Shown here: in pieces, positions 24,988 through 32,040 of the stretch | How positions within the stretch are numbered: the first letter of the stretch is position 1 | Layout of the letters: each line of letters starts with the position of its first letter | From: Rhodococcus sp. IEGM 1379 | GTDB lineage: Bacteria; Actinomycetota; Actinomycetes; Mycobacteriales; Mycobacteriaceae | Length of the DNA stretch: 39,797 bases | Assembly (NCBI RefSeq): GCF_030056815.1 | Contig: NZ_JASHKR010000016.1 | Span: 69,335 to 109,131 of the forward strand | Direction of reading: 5' to 3' | Program-made: the position numbers and the translations under genes | Notes under the pieces: generated by a model | Databases searched by the model: none | Seen by the model: the letters and a program-made list of their open reading frames with translations, nothing else | What the model was told of the DNA's origin: nothing

Positions 24988-25862
24988 ACACCGATTCAGC
25001 CGACACTTGGGGAATCCCGAGTGAGGACTTCCTCGACGGCTACATCGCCGTCTCACTCGCGCTGATCGCCCTGACTCTCATGTGGCGTTTGACAATTCGA
25101 GCGCGCCGGTACGAAAGTGAGTCCGCAGATCAGCTGACACCACCCGAAGTCGGCATCCTCACAAGCGAGTCCCGTTCCATCGCAGCATCATTGGCGATCC
25201 TGCGTTGCGCCGGCCTTATCACCGTCGATGGGGCTGTGCTGCGACCGTTGAACCCGGCAGATGCCACACTCGATTGGTATACCCGAACCGTCTACCAACG
25301 ACTGGCCGAGCAAGCCCTACCCAGTCGTCCACGCCAACTGGCCGAGCGAATGACCGTGGAAACGGCACAACTACGAAACTCGTTGGCGGACCGGGGATAC
25401 CTGACTTCGTCGAACACCAGACGCTCGATTCAGCGCTCCACGCTGCCACTGAAAATCCTGGTAGCCGTAGGAATCACCCGAATCGGGTTCGGTTTGTACA
25501 ACGACAAGCCTGTCGAATTCTTGGTACTCGCCGTACTCGTCACAAGCTTCAGCATCCCGCTCCTCGGGCTGAACTTCGAACGCACGACCTCAGGCAATGC
25601 GGCCCGCTCGGAGCTCACCCGGTCGCACTCCTACCTGGCTCCGCGCAACAAACCTGCCTTCGCCGCATACGGACCACGATTGGCGGGAATGTCTGTGGCG
25701 CTCTTCGCTGGATCTGCGTTCCTGATGATCGATCCAGCGCTAGCCGCCGCAGCGGGAATAGGCGTAGTCGGCAGTGGCTCCAGCGGCGGCAACTGTAGCG
25801 GCGGAGGCGGAGGATGCGGCGGGGGCGGAGGATGCGGCGGGGGCGGAGGATGCGGGGGATGA
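24984..25862 (+). CDS. TIGR04222-type membrane protein with GGCGGGGGC-repeat tail (putative MNIO substrate)
   Basis: The protein has 292 residues from ATG 24984, which overlaps the previous stop as ATGA. It keeps all conserved blocks: SADTWGIPSEDF, TM1 at about 21-40, LTPPEVGILTSESRSI, WYTRTVYQRL, two central helices, SHSYLAPRNKPAFAAYGP and MIDPALAAAAG. The tail (about 263-292) is almost only Gly and Cys, with four cysteines separated by five or six glycines, encoded by an 18-bp tandem repeat. Its TGA overlaps the MNIO start as ATGA, so enzyme and presumed substrate are made by coupled translation. Regular Cys-Gly spacing fits a modified, perhaps metal-binding, tail, but this is a proposal. 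Confidence 0.83.
   Translation: MNTDSADTWGIPSEDFLDGYIAVSLALIALTLMWRLTIRARRYESESADQLTPPEVGILTSESRSIAASLAILRCAGLITVDGAVLRPLNPADATLDWYTRTVYQRLAEQALPSRPRQLAERMTVETAQLRNSLADRGYLTSSNTRRSIQRSTLPLKILVAVGITRIGFGLYNDKPVEFLVLAVLVTSFSIPLLGLNFERTTSGNAARSELTRSHSYLAPRNKPAFAAYGPRLAGMSVALFAGSAFLMIDPALAAAAGIGVVGSGSSGGNCSGGGGGCGGGGGCGGGGGCGG
25807..25858 (+). repeat. 18-bp tandem repeat encoding the Cys/Gly tail
   Basis: The unit GCGGAGGATGCGGCGGGG occurs at 25807-25824 and 25825-25842, with a third, truncated and diverged copy at 25843-25858. The TGC codons lie at 25815, 25833 and 25851, exactly 18 bp apart. Each unit encodes six residues with one Cys, so copy-number change would add or remove Cys residues in frame. 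Confidence 0.9.
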
Positions 25863-26683
25863 CTCTGAAAGGTCTGGGAATCGGCTGGCGCCCGGAAATC
25901 TCAGGGATCATCGCGCAACTGGACGGCCTCGCATTCTGTGAAGTGATCGCAGAATCCGTCGGAAACGAGGCGCCACTCGAACTGGAACGACTTGCTGTTC
26001 CGGTTATCCCCCATGGCATCTCACTGTCTCTAGGCGGTACCGAGATGCTGGATCCTCGTCGCATCGATCACCTGGCCCGCGTGGCCGGGGTGCTCGACGC
26101 TCCGATTGTCAGTGAACACCTCGCGTTTGTCCGCGCCGGCGGCATCGAGGCCGGGCATCTACTGCCGCTGCCGCGGTCATACGAAGCGTTAGAAGTCCTC
26201 ACTCGCAACATCACTCGAACGCAGGACTGCCTGCCAGTACCCCTCGCAGTAGAGAACATCGCGGCCCTCTTCGATTGGCCGGACGACGAGTTGACCGAGG
26301 GCGAATTCCTCTCCGAGTTGATCGAGCGCACCGGCGTCCATCTGGTCCTCGACATCGCCAACGTGTACGCCAATGCACTGAACCGTCAGCGTGATCCGTG
26401 GACGGAACTGTATCGACTACCGCTCGAACGGATCGCATACTGCCACATCGCGGGTGGCAGTACACGCGACGGCAAGTATCACGACACCCACACCGATCCG
26501 GTACCTGAGCAAGTGCTGGAACTGCTCAATCACCTCACCGCGGAAGGGCATCACCTGCCAGTAATGCTCGAGCGAGACGGCAACTACCCACCGGCACTGG
26601 AACTGCTCGACGAACTCGACGCCATCGCCGACGCCGCAGGCCTTGTCCGCATCACCGCGGGTACCGATTGGTCACGCATATGA
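25859..26683 (+). CDS. DUF692 multinuclear non-haem iron oxidative enzyme (MNIO, MbnB/TglH-like)
   Basis: The protein has 274 residues from ATG 25859. The frame upstream to 25814 only reads the repeat of the previous gene. It has the TIM-barrel signature of DUF692: GLGIGWRPE, PHGISLSLGG (H52), VSEHLAF (H87), AVENIA (E132), LDIANVYANALN (D165, N168), YCHIAGG (H196), DTHTDPV (H211) and MLERDGNYPP (E238). These correspond to the iron-ligand positions of MbnB- and TglH-type enzymes, which oxidise Cys and other residues of ribosomal peptides with two or three irons. Such enzymes usually need a partner protein. Here the next gene overlaps as ATGA, and the preceding two genes encode Cys-tailed membrane proteins. 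Confidence 0.9.
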   Translation: MTLKGLGIGWRPEISGIIAQLDGLAFCEVIAESVGNEAPLELERLAVPVIPHGISLSLGGTEMLDPRRIDHLARVAGVLDAPIVSEHLAFVRAGGIEAGHLLPLPRSYEALEVLTRNITRTQDCLPVPLAVENIAALFDWPDDELTEGEFLSELIERTGVHLVLDIANVYANALNRQRDPWTELYRLPLERIAYCHIAGGSTRDGKYHDTHTDPVPEQVLELLNHLTAEGHHLPVMLERDGNYPPALELLDELDAIADAAGLVRITAGTDWSRI

Positions 26684-27003
26684 GCAGCCTCGAGGAGCGT
26701 CAGGAGGCACTGGTGCTCGCCCTGGTCGCTGGCGGCCCGTTGCCATCAGGGTTCGATACCGAGGCCGTTGCAGTGACATCTGCGGCACTGATCCGCAAAC
26801 GCGCAGGAGAAGTGGCACACCACCTTCCGATGGTGCGCCACACTCTCGGCGATCGCTACCTCGGGTTGTTCACGGCCTGGGCAACCGGGCGGCCGAAGAC
26901 ATCGTCATACGCCGACGCGCAAGCGTTTGCCGCACACATACGCGCCTTGAAGATCGGTGAGCTGACTCGCCGGACCTGGTATCAGCGTCTACTACGTAAG
27001 TGA
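26680..27003 (+). CDS. Small helical protein, probable MNIO partner
   Basis: The protein has 107 residues from ATG 26680, overlapping the MNIO stop as ATGA. The sequence is mostly helical without membrane segments or cysteines. It contains LEERQEALVLALVAGGPLP, then VAVTSAALIRKRAGEVAHHLP, LGDRYLGLFTAWA and a basic C-terminus. It resembles the short proteins found beside actinobacterial DUF692 genes (SCO6045-like, from memory) and the start of DUF2063-type partners. MNIO partners bind the leader or substrate, so this may guide the MNIO to the TIGR04222 proteins. It overlaps the convergent encapsulin gene by 12 bp. Confidence 0.75.
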   Translation: MSSLEERQEALVLALVAGGPLPSGFDTEAVAVTSAALIRKRAGEVAHHLPMVRHTLGDRYLGLFTAWATGRPKTSSYADAQAFAAHIRALKIGELTRRTWYQRLLRK

Positions 27004-27786
27004 GACAACAGCTTCACTCGTGTACATCAGGAACGTCATCGATTCCTGGAAGTACAGTTCCACCGAGTTTGCGTCATGAGACAGGTAGCCGATCGACAGG
27101 TCCTGCCCGATATGCAGCTCGTAATCCCCACCGCGAGTAGACATCAGGAATGCACCGTCGATAGCCGGCGCCCAGATGATGTCGCCGTCGAGTACGCGTC
27201 GTATGTGCTCTCGGATGGGGTAGCCGTGATCGGAGGTCTCGTTGATCTGCGTGAACGCATCGGCATTGAGCAGCAACGAGTACGGCCCGTTGACGCCGGC
27301 CAAGCGCAAGGATGTGAGCGCCTGGCTGATGGCCTCCGGATAGTCCTTCGCGTCGATGGGCAGCGCCAGTTCAGGGTTGGATCCGCTAGCGCGAACACCG
27401 GTGATGTTCGCGGCCGGGTATCCCTCGAATACAGCGCGGTCCTCGGCAAACGCGATCTTTTTCGCGGCATCTTTCACCGGCTGCCAATCGGAATCCTTTG
27501 CGCCACGCTCGACGTCGTCGATTGCCTGGCGACTGACCGTGAACGGCACCCGCAGTTCGATGATCGGCTGCGACTGGCGGGCATGGGCAATCACACCGTC
27601 TGCGAGTGAGCTGATGGGAATCTGATGACCCAACGCAACGCAGGCTAGATCAACTCCCGCCGGACCTTCGACGTCGACGACGCGTCGGCCCGCCACGTGA
27701 CGCTTGAAGGTGCGGCTGGCTTCTTCCTCGATCTCGGCCCATGCTGCTGCCGAAATGGGTGCTAGATCGCGGTGCAGATTTGTCAT
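26992..27786 (-). CDS. Encapsulin nanocompartment shell protein (family 1)
   Basis: The protein has 264 residues, the normal length of family 1 encapsulins (linocin M18 type). Motifs include NLHRDLAPISAAAWAEIEEEA at the N-terminus (the cargo-binding helix), FKRHVAGRRVVDVEGP, WAPAID and SYxSHD-like GYLSHDANSVELYFQESMTF near the C-terminus. It folds like the HK97 capsid protein and assembles into a 60-subunit shell of about 24 nm in known cases. The ATG overlaps the DyP stop by one base (TAATG), and an AAGGAG SD lies within the DyP gene. Cargo and shell are therefore made together. Confidence 0.95.
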   Translation of the reverse strand: MTNLHRDLAPISAAAWAEIEEEASRTFKRHVAGRRVVDVEGPAGVDLACVALGHQIPISSLADGVIAHARQSQPIIELRVPFTVSRQAIDDVERGAKDSDWQPVKDAAKKIAFAEDRAVFEGYPAANITGVRASGSNPELALPIDAKDYPEAISQALTSLRLAGVNGPYSLLLNADAFTQINETSDHGYPIREHIRRVLDGDIIWAPAIDGAFLMSTRGGDYELHIGQDLSIGYLSHDANSVELYFQESMTFLMYTSEAVVSLT

Positions 27787-28856
27787 TACCAGTCACTCCT
27801 TTTGAGGCTGCCGATTCCGAGAGAACCGTCAGAGTTCGGCGCTGTGAACTTCGCTTCGGGCACAAGGCGAGTCGGTAGATCCGGGGGATCGTCCAGAAAA
27901 TCCGCCGTCGGAACAAAGAAGTTGATTCCGGTGACAGCAGTAGAGAATTCGAGAATCCGATCGGTGTTTCCGGGCGGGTTTCCGATGAACATATTGGTCA
28001 GCATCTGCTCGGTCACGGTCGGCGCCGCCGAATACCCGATGAAGTACGTGCCCATCTCAGCAGATCCGACGTGGCCGAACGGCATGTTGTCGCGCAGGAT
28101 CTGGATCTGCTGTCCGGACTCGTCCTCGATGACCGTGAGCGCGGTGTGGGCGTTGGACGGCTTTGTCTCGTCGTCCATCTCGAGGTCCTCGAGTTTTGAA
28201 CGCCCGATGACGTTTTCCTGTTCCGAGGTGGGCAGCGCGTTCCACCCGGACATGTCGTGGAGGTACTTCTGTACGATGACATAACTACTGCCCTCAAACT
28301 CGGGGTCTTCGTCACCGATCGTAACGGCAACGAATGCTGCTTGCCCGGAGGGGTTTTCGGTTCCGTCGACAAAGCCCATCAGGTCGCGTTGCTCAAAGTA
28401 CTTGAATCCATGCACCTCGTCGATCACCGTCGCCGCCCCGGCCAATCGGTTCGTCACAACAGTCGCATATTCGAAACACAGGTCCATCTGCCGGGCACGA
28501 ATGTGGAACAGCACATCACCGGGAGTCCGGGGCGCGTGATGCTTGTCGCCGGTCAATTCGATAAATGGATGCAATTGCGCTGGTCTCGGCCCTTCGAACA
28601 GCCGGTCCCACGCGTCCGAGCCGATTCCGACGACGGTAGCCAACCCGCCCGCCGGAACCCGGAATCCGATGGATCGCTGCAGGCCGGAGAGATCCGCCAG
28701 GATGTCGTGAACTGCCTGTTCACCGCCCTCGTCGATGGTGAAAACGAGGAAGATCGCGGCTTCGGTGAGAGGAGTCAGCAGGGGTTGCGGTATCGGCGGC
28801 ATTGACGTTGCAGGCAGGGTTGTCTGGGCCTCATCGATTGCACTCGTTTCCGCCAT
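27786..28856 (-). CDS. dypB: DyP-type peroxidase, encapsulin cargo
   Basis: The protein has 356 residues from ATG 28856. The longer frame to 28994 overlaps the neighbouring gene and is not used. DyP motifs are GFVDGTENPSG (catalytic Asp), the proximal His region with NAHTALTV, and the distal Arg in ILRDNMPFG. The haem enzyme oxidises dyes and phenolic lignin models with hydrogen peroxide. It resembles DypB of Rhodococcus. The C-terminal DGSLGIGSLKR matches the cargo-loading peptide that docks inside encapsulin, so the enzyme is expected to sit within the shell made by the next gene. Confidence 0.94.
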   Translation of the reverse strand: MAETSAIDEAQTTLPATSMPPIPQPLLTPLTEAAIFLVFTIDEGGEQAVHDILADLSGLQRSIGFRVPAGGLATVVGIGSDAWDRLFEGPRPAQLHPFIELTGDKHHAPRTPGDVLFHIRARQMDLCFEYATVVTNRLAGAATVIDEVHGFKYFEQRDLMGFVDGTENPSGQAAFVAVTIGDEDPEFEGSSYVIVQKYLHDMSGWNALPTSEQENVIGRSKLEDLEMDDETKPSNAHTALTVIEDESGQQIQILRDNMPFGHVGSAEMGTYFIGYSAAPTVTEQMLTNMFIGNPPGNTDRILEFSTAVTGINFFVPTADFLDDPPDLPTRLVPEAKFTAPNSDGSLGIGSLKRSDW

Positions 28857-28899
28857 GCACCTCAGTATGGACGATGTGGACACTAGATGCAGCGGACGA

Positions 28900-29871
28900 T
28901 CAAGGCGTCGCAGCTTGCGCCCGCGAATCGAAGCCGGCGGGAATCTCGTAGATCCGGCCGTCGAACCCGGCGCGGTAGAGATGCCCGGCCGCAAAACCTG
29001 AGGTGCCGCGCCCGTACGTCAGCACACTCGATGCTTGCAGTCCGCTGGTAAGCGCGCAGTACTGGCCGGGCCCGTCGATGCGCCACACCTCGCCACTGAT
29101 ATCCGTCGGGACGATCGGACGATCGTAAGAATCGAGCGTCAAACCGTCAGGTGCAGAAAAGGTTTCAAGTCCGCCGAGATCGACCAACGATTCGGAGTAC
29201 CCCGGATTGTCGACAGAAATACGGCTGACTCCGGGATTGGCGAACGTACGCGAGACGTACAGCCAGCGATTGTCCGAACTCAACGCCGCACCGTTTGCAC
29301 TCGGAAGATTCGCCCACGCCGGGTCGACGGCACCGTTCGGACTCACTGTGCCGATCAGTGAACCGAAATCGTTGGTAGCGAAGATTGTTCCGTCGTGTGC
29401 CACTGCCAAGCCGTTTGCGGCGCTCAAACCGCCTGCAAACGGCGTAACCGCGCCGGTATTGACATCAACCCGGGCTACGGACGCCTGACGCGTTAGATCG
29501 CCGATCAGAACCCCCGCATTGGTTCCTGTTCCCACCAGCAGTGAACCGTCGGGGCTCCACGCGAGCGCGCCGGCACCACCGGGCACCGTCGCGATCGGAA
29601 CTGCGGCCTGACCAGGAGCGTCGACGCGGAAGATTTGTCGGCTCACCAAGTCCGTCGTATACAGACGGCCCTGCCCGTCGACGGTGACTCCCTCGAGGGC
29701 GGCACCGGGAATCTGTGCGCTGAGAATTGCCGGCGACGAACCTGGGCATAGTTGCGCCGCGCCGGCACCGGAAACACCCAGCGTAAGAAGCGAACCAGTA
29801 AGCAGCGAACCGGCAACAAGCGCTCCGGTGAGACCAACACGAATACCGCGGTCGAAGATCCTGGTGTGCAT
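28900..29871 (-). CDS. Secreted SMP-30/NHL-like beta-propeller protein
   Basis: The protein has 323 residues. A signal peptide is clear: basic start, hydrophobic LTGALVAGSLLTGSLLTLG and a cleavage region at SGAGAAQ near residue 39. The mature part repeats blade signatures: GVTVDGQGRLYTTDL, ALAWSPDGSLLVGT, GLAVAHDGTIFATN, ALSSDNRWLYVSRT and GLTLDSYDRPIVP. This fits a six-bladed SMP-30/gluconolactonase or NHL-type propeller. The mature protein has two cysteines, perhaps joined as a disulfide. Catalytic metal residues could not be fixed, so lactonase activity is only a possibility. The gene ends 43 bp before the DyP start on the same strand. Confidence 0.85.
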   Translation of the reverse strand: MHTRIFDRGIRVGLTGALVAGSLLTGSLLTLGVSGAGAAQLCPGSSPAILSAQIPGAALEGVTVDGQGRLYTTDLVSRQIFRVDAPGQAAVPIATVPGGAGALAWSPDGSLLVGTGTNAGVLIGDLTRQASVARVDVNTGAVTPFAGGLSAANGLAVAHDGTIFATNDFGSLIGTVSPNGAVDPAWANLPSANGAALSSDNRWLYVSRTFANPGVSRISVDNPGYSESLVDLGGLETFSAPDGLTLDSYDRPIVPTDISGEVWRIDGPGQYCALTSGLQASSVLTYGRGTSGFAAGHLYRAGFDGRIYEIPAGFDSRAQAATP

Positions 29872-29904
29872 TGTGGCAACCGTAGACCTTTTGCGAGGAT
29901 TCGC

Positions 29905-30861
29905 CTAGAGACTGCGCACGAACTCCACCAGAAGTTCACTGACCTCGTCGGCACGCTCCTGCTGAACGAAGTGCCCCGCACCGTCGAGGAGATGGACGCC
30001 GCGCAGGTCCGGCACGGTTTCCTTCATACGCACCAACGCCTTCGGTCCGCTCATGGCAATCACCGGGTCTTCGGCACCGGCGACGAAGAGCGTCGGAACC
30101 GTAATGTGAGCGCCGTTCAAGTCCTCGCTACGTTCCCAGTTCGCGTCGTACGCGCGGTACCAATTCAAACCACCAGTGAAGCCTGTTGCAGTAAAAGTCT
30201 TTACGTACACATCGAAATCTTCTTCGGTGAGCCACGACCACGGCAGCGGCGGAGCCTCCGGAAGTACGTCCAGGTAGCCGTTGCCTTCGGACGGGTTCTT
30301 CCAGACGTCGAGGTACCGATATTCACCGGAAAGCGCGAAAAACAGGCGGTGCAAGAATTCGCGAGGGTGAGCGTCCAGTTCTCGCTCGGCCACACCCGGT
30401 TCCTGAAAATAGTGAATGTGCAGAAAGTGTTTGGCCGCCATCGACGCGTAGATCACGGAAGGCCGGGCCGGAAATCGATCCGGCGCATACGGCACGGCCA
30501 AGGAGACCAGTCCCGCAACACGTTCCGGGTATCGCAGCGCCGTCGTCCAGGCAGCAGGAGCCCCGAAATCGTGACCGACAAACACGGCCTTGTCGATCTC
30601 CAGGGCGTCGAGGAGCGCAATCATACGCTCTGCCACAGCATCATTGGTGTAATCGACGATGACACTTGGCCGCGTCGTTCCACCGTAACCAGGCATGTCG
30701 AGCGCAATCGCCCGGAACCCGGCATTCGCAAGTGCCGCGGACTGATGCCGGTAGCTGTACCCGAGACCGGGGAAGCCGTGGCACATCACCACGGCTTGCC
30801 CCGAACCCGAATCGTCCAGCTGCCAACGGAATCCGTCGACGTCAATCGCCTTCAGAGTCAT
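29905..30861 (-). CDS. Alpha/beta hydrolase, epoxide-hydrolase-like
   Basis: The protein has 318 residues. The oxyanion motif HGFPG is at 28-32, the nucleophile elbow is GHDFGAPAAW with Asp98, and the catalytic His is about residue 297 in GAGHFVQQE. An Asp rather than a Ser nucleophile is the mark of epoxide hydrolases and haloalkane dehalogenases. HGxP together with GHDxG(A/G) favours soluble epoxide hydrolase. The gene follows a ketosteroid-isomerase-like gene by 1 bp, so the two are cotranscribed. Together they may act on a cyclic or steroid-like epoxide, which is inference. Confidence 0.88.
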   Translation of the reverse strand: MTLKAIDVDGFRWQLDDSGSGQAVVMCHGFPGLGYSYRHQSAALANAGFRAIALDMPGYGGTTRPSVIVDYTNDAVAERMIALLDALEIDKAVFVGHDFGAPAAWTTALRYPERVAGLVSLAVPYAPDRFPARPSVIYASMAAKHFLHIHYFQEPGVAERELDAHPREFLHRLFFALSGEYRYLDVWKNPSEGNGYLDVLPEAPPLPWSWLTEEDFDVYVKTFTATGFTGGLNWYRAYDANWERSEDLNGAHITVPTLFVAGAEDPVIAMSGPKALVRMKETVPDLRGVHLLDGAGHFVQQERADEVSELLVEFVRSL

Positions 30862-30862
30862 A

Positions 30863-31237
30863 TCAGCTCTGGATCATGTCTTCCTGGCCCCAGAAGGCGC
30901 GCATCGACGTGATCTTCGCGTCATCGTCGAAAGTCATGACATCGATGGGCGCGATGGTCAACCGCTTGTCACCCATTTTGGTGATGAGCGAGAAGTGGAA
31001 TGCGGCTTCATTGCCCGCGATGCGCAGGGTCTCGAGATGAGCTTCCTGGTCGAAATTTTCGATCACGGAATAGAACTCGTGAATCGACTCGCGGGTTGTG
31101 CGCACATCGGTGCCCACCGGGTCTTCGACCGTCGCGCCTTCGGCATACAGCGCGACAACCTGGTCGGCAGTGCCGGTGGCAACGGCATTCATGTATGCCT
31201 CGACGGTCTTACGAATTGCTTCTGCGGACGGTGCCAT
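30863..31237 (-). CDS. Ketosteroid isomerase-like protein (delta5-3-ketosteroid isomerase family)
   Basis: The protein has 124 residues from ATG 31237. The frame further upstream lacks an SD and is not conserved in character. The sequence follows the Comamonas testosteroni steroid isomerase closely: AYMNAV carries the acid Tyr15, ATVEDPVG the base Asp39, and NEAAFHFS and APIDVMTF the acid Asp99. All three catalytic positions of that enzyme are present with matching spacing. The fold is the NTF2-like cone. True delta5-delta4 isomerase activity is plausible, because Rhodococcus degrades steroids, but the family also holds other isomerases. It is the first gene of a pair with the epoxide-hydrolase-like gene. 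Confidence 0.85.
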   Translation of the reverse strand: MAPSAEAIRKTVEAYMNAVATGTADQVVALYAEGATVEDPVGTDVRTTRESIHEFYSVIENFDQEAHLETLRIAGNEAAFHFSLITKMGDKRLTIAPIDVMTFDDDAKITSMRAFWGQEDMIQS

Positions 31238-31271
31238 GAAATACCCCTCGTAGTTAGAACAGGTTCTATTC

Positions 31272-31835
31272 GTGAGGATAGCGCAGGGACCTCGACTACC
31301 GAACCCGATTCGCCTCACCCATTCGGATCCCGACTCGGTGATTAACAGGACAGAACTTCGGGGACCCGCTCTGAACACATGCGTCAGACGCCTGTCTCAC
31401 GTAGGAACGGACTCCCTGAGATCGCTTCGTCACTGCCTCGCCGCACTACTCGTCGCCGCCAGTCTGGCTGCCGCTCCGCTGGCTCTGAGCCCAAGAGTCA
31501 GCCAAGCCGAGCCGACAACCAGCACGTTTCAGATACCACTTGTCTGGAATGCCCACATCTGGCTCTGTAACGGGTTCATCCCATTCTGCGCTGTCAATCC
31601 CGTGGCAATCACCGGCGAGGTACCCGGCACCGTGACGCTTCCTCCCGTTGCCACCTCCTACCCAGACGACTTCTACTGGATTCACCGGACCAATATTTCT
31701 ACCGCCACATCAGGTGTCGCAACCCTCGATCGCACTGGACTGCACAGCGTTGTCACCGACCCCGGCCTGGTCACCGCCTCGATGACAATGGCCTCGGAGC
31801 TCATCGCAGGAACCGAAGCGTTCTGGGTGCCGTGA
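31272..31835 (+). CDS. Exported protein of unknown function
   Basis: The frame has 187 codons from GTG 31272. GTG 31338 (about 165 residues) is an equally likely start, and neither has a good SD. A signal-like segment, HCLAALLVAASLAAAPLAL, ends at SQAEP, so the mature protein is only about 107 residues. It contains two cysteines in WLCNGFIPFCAV, perhaps a disulfide loop, then Pro/Thr-rich beta-like sequence with a final TEAFWVP. I do not recognise the family. It is divergent from the ketosteroid isomerase gene, with 34 bp between the first possible starts. Confidence 0.6.
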   Translation: MRIAQGPRLPNPIRLTHSDPDSVINRTELRGPALNTCVRRLSHVGTDSLRSLRHCLAALLVAASLAAAPLALSPRVSQAEPTTSTFQIPLVWNAHIWLCNGFIPFCAVNPVAITGEVPGTVTLPPVATSYPDDFYWIHRTNISTATSGVATLDRTGLHSVVTDPGLVTASMTMASELIAGTEAFWVP

Positions 31836-31960
31836 GGCACCACGTACTGGACTCTCCAGCGTTTTGGCACGGTCACACACGAATATTGCCGACCTATTGA
31901 CTCGTGGCCCTCCACAGTGAAAACTGACCACAAACGTTGTCACTCCAGCATCCTGACGAG

Positions 31961-32009
31961 ATCGCCTGACCGATAACAATTTTGGACAAATTGCCCTTGG
32001 TCAGGCGAT
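31961..32009. promoter_or_regulatory. Nested inverted repeats in front of an exported-protein gene
   Basis: The outer arms ATCGCCTGACC (31961-31971) and GGTCAGGCGAT (31999-32009) pair perfectly over 11 bp. Inside lie CAATTT (31977-31982) and AAATTG (31988-31993), with a 5-nt loop. The two stems are separated by 5 nt on each side, so the structure is exactly symmetrical. It ends 31 bp before the GTG start at 32041. It could be a structured 5' UTR element or a double operator. It lacks a U-tract, so a terminator is less likely. Confidence 0.55.
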
Positions 32010-32040
32010 AGTTGCTGCGCTGGAAACCTAGGGAGATCCA

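Noticed and set aside
28857-28994. 46-residue N-terminal extension of the DyP frame
   Set aside because: It overlaps the propeller gene's 3' end and has no homology to DyP proteins. ATG 28856 gives the usual length.
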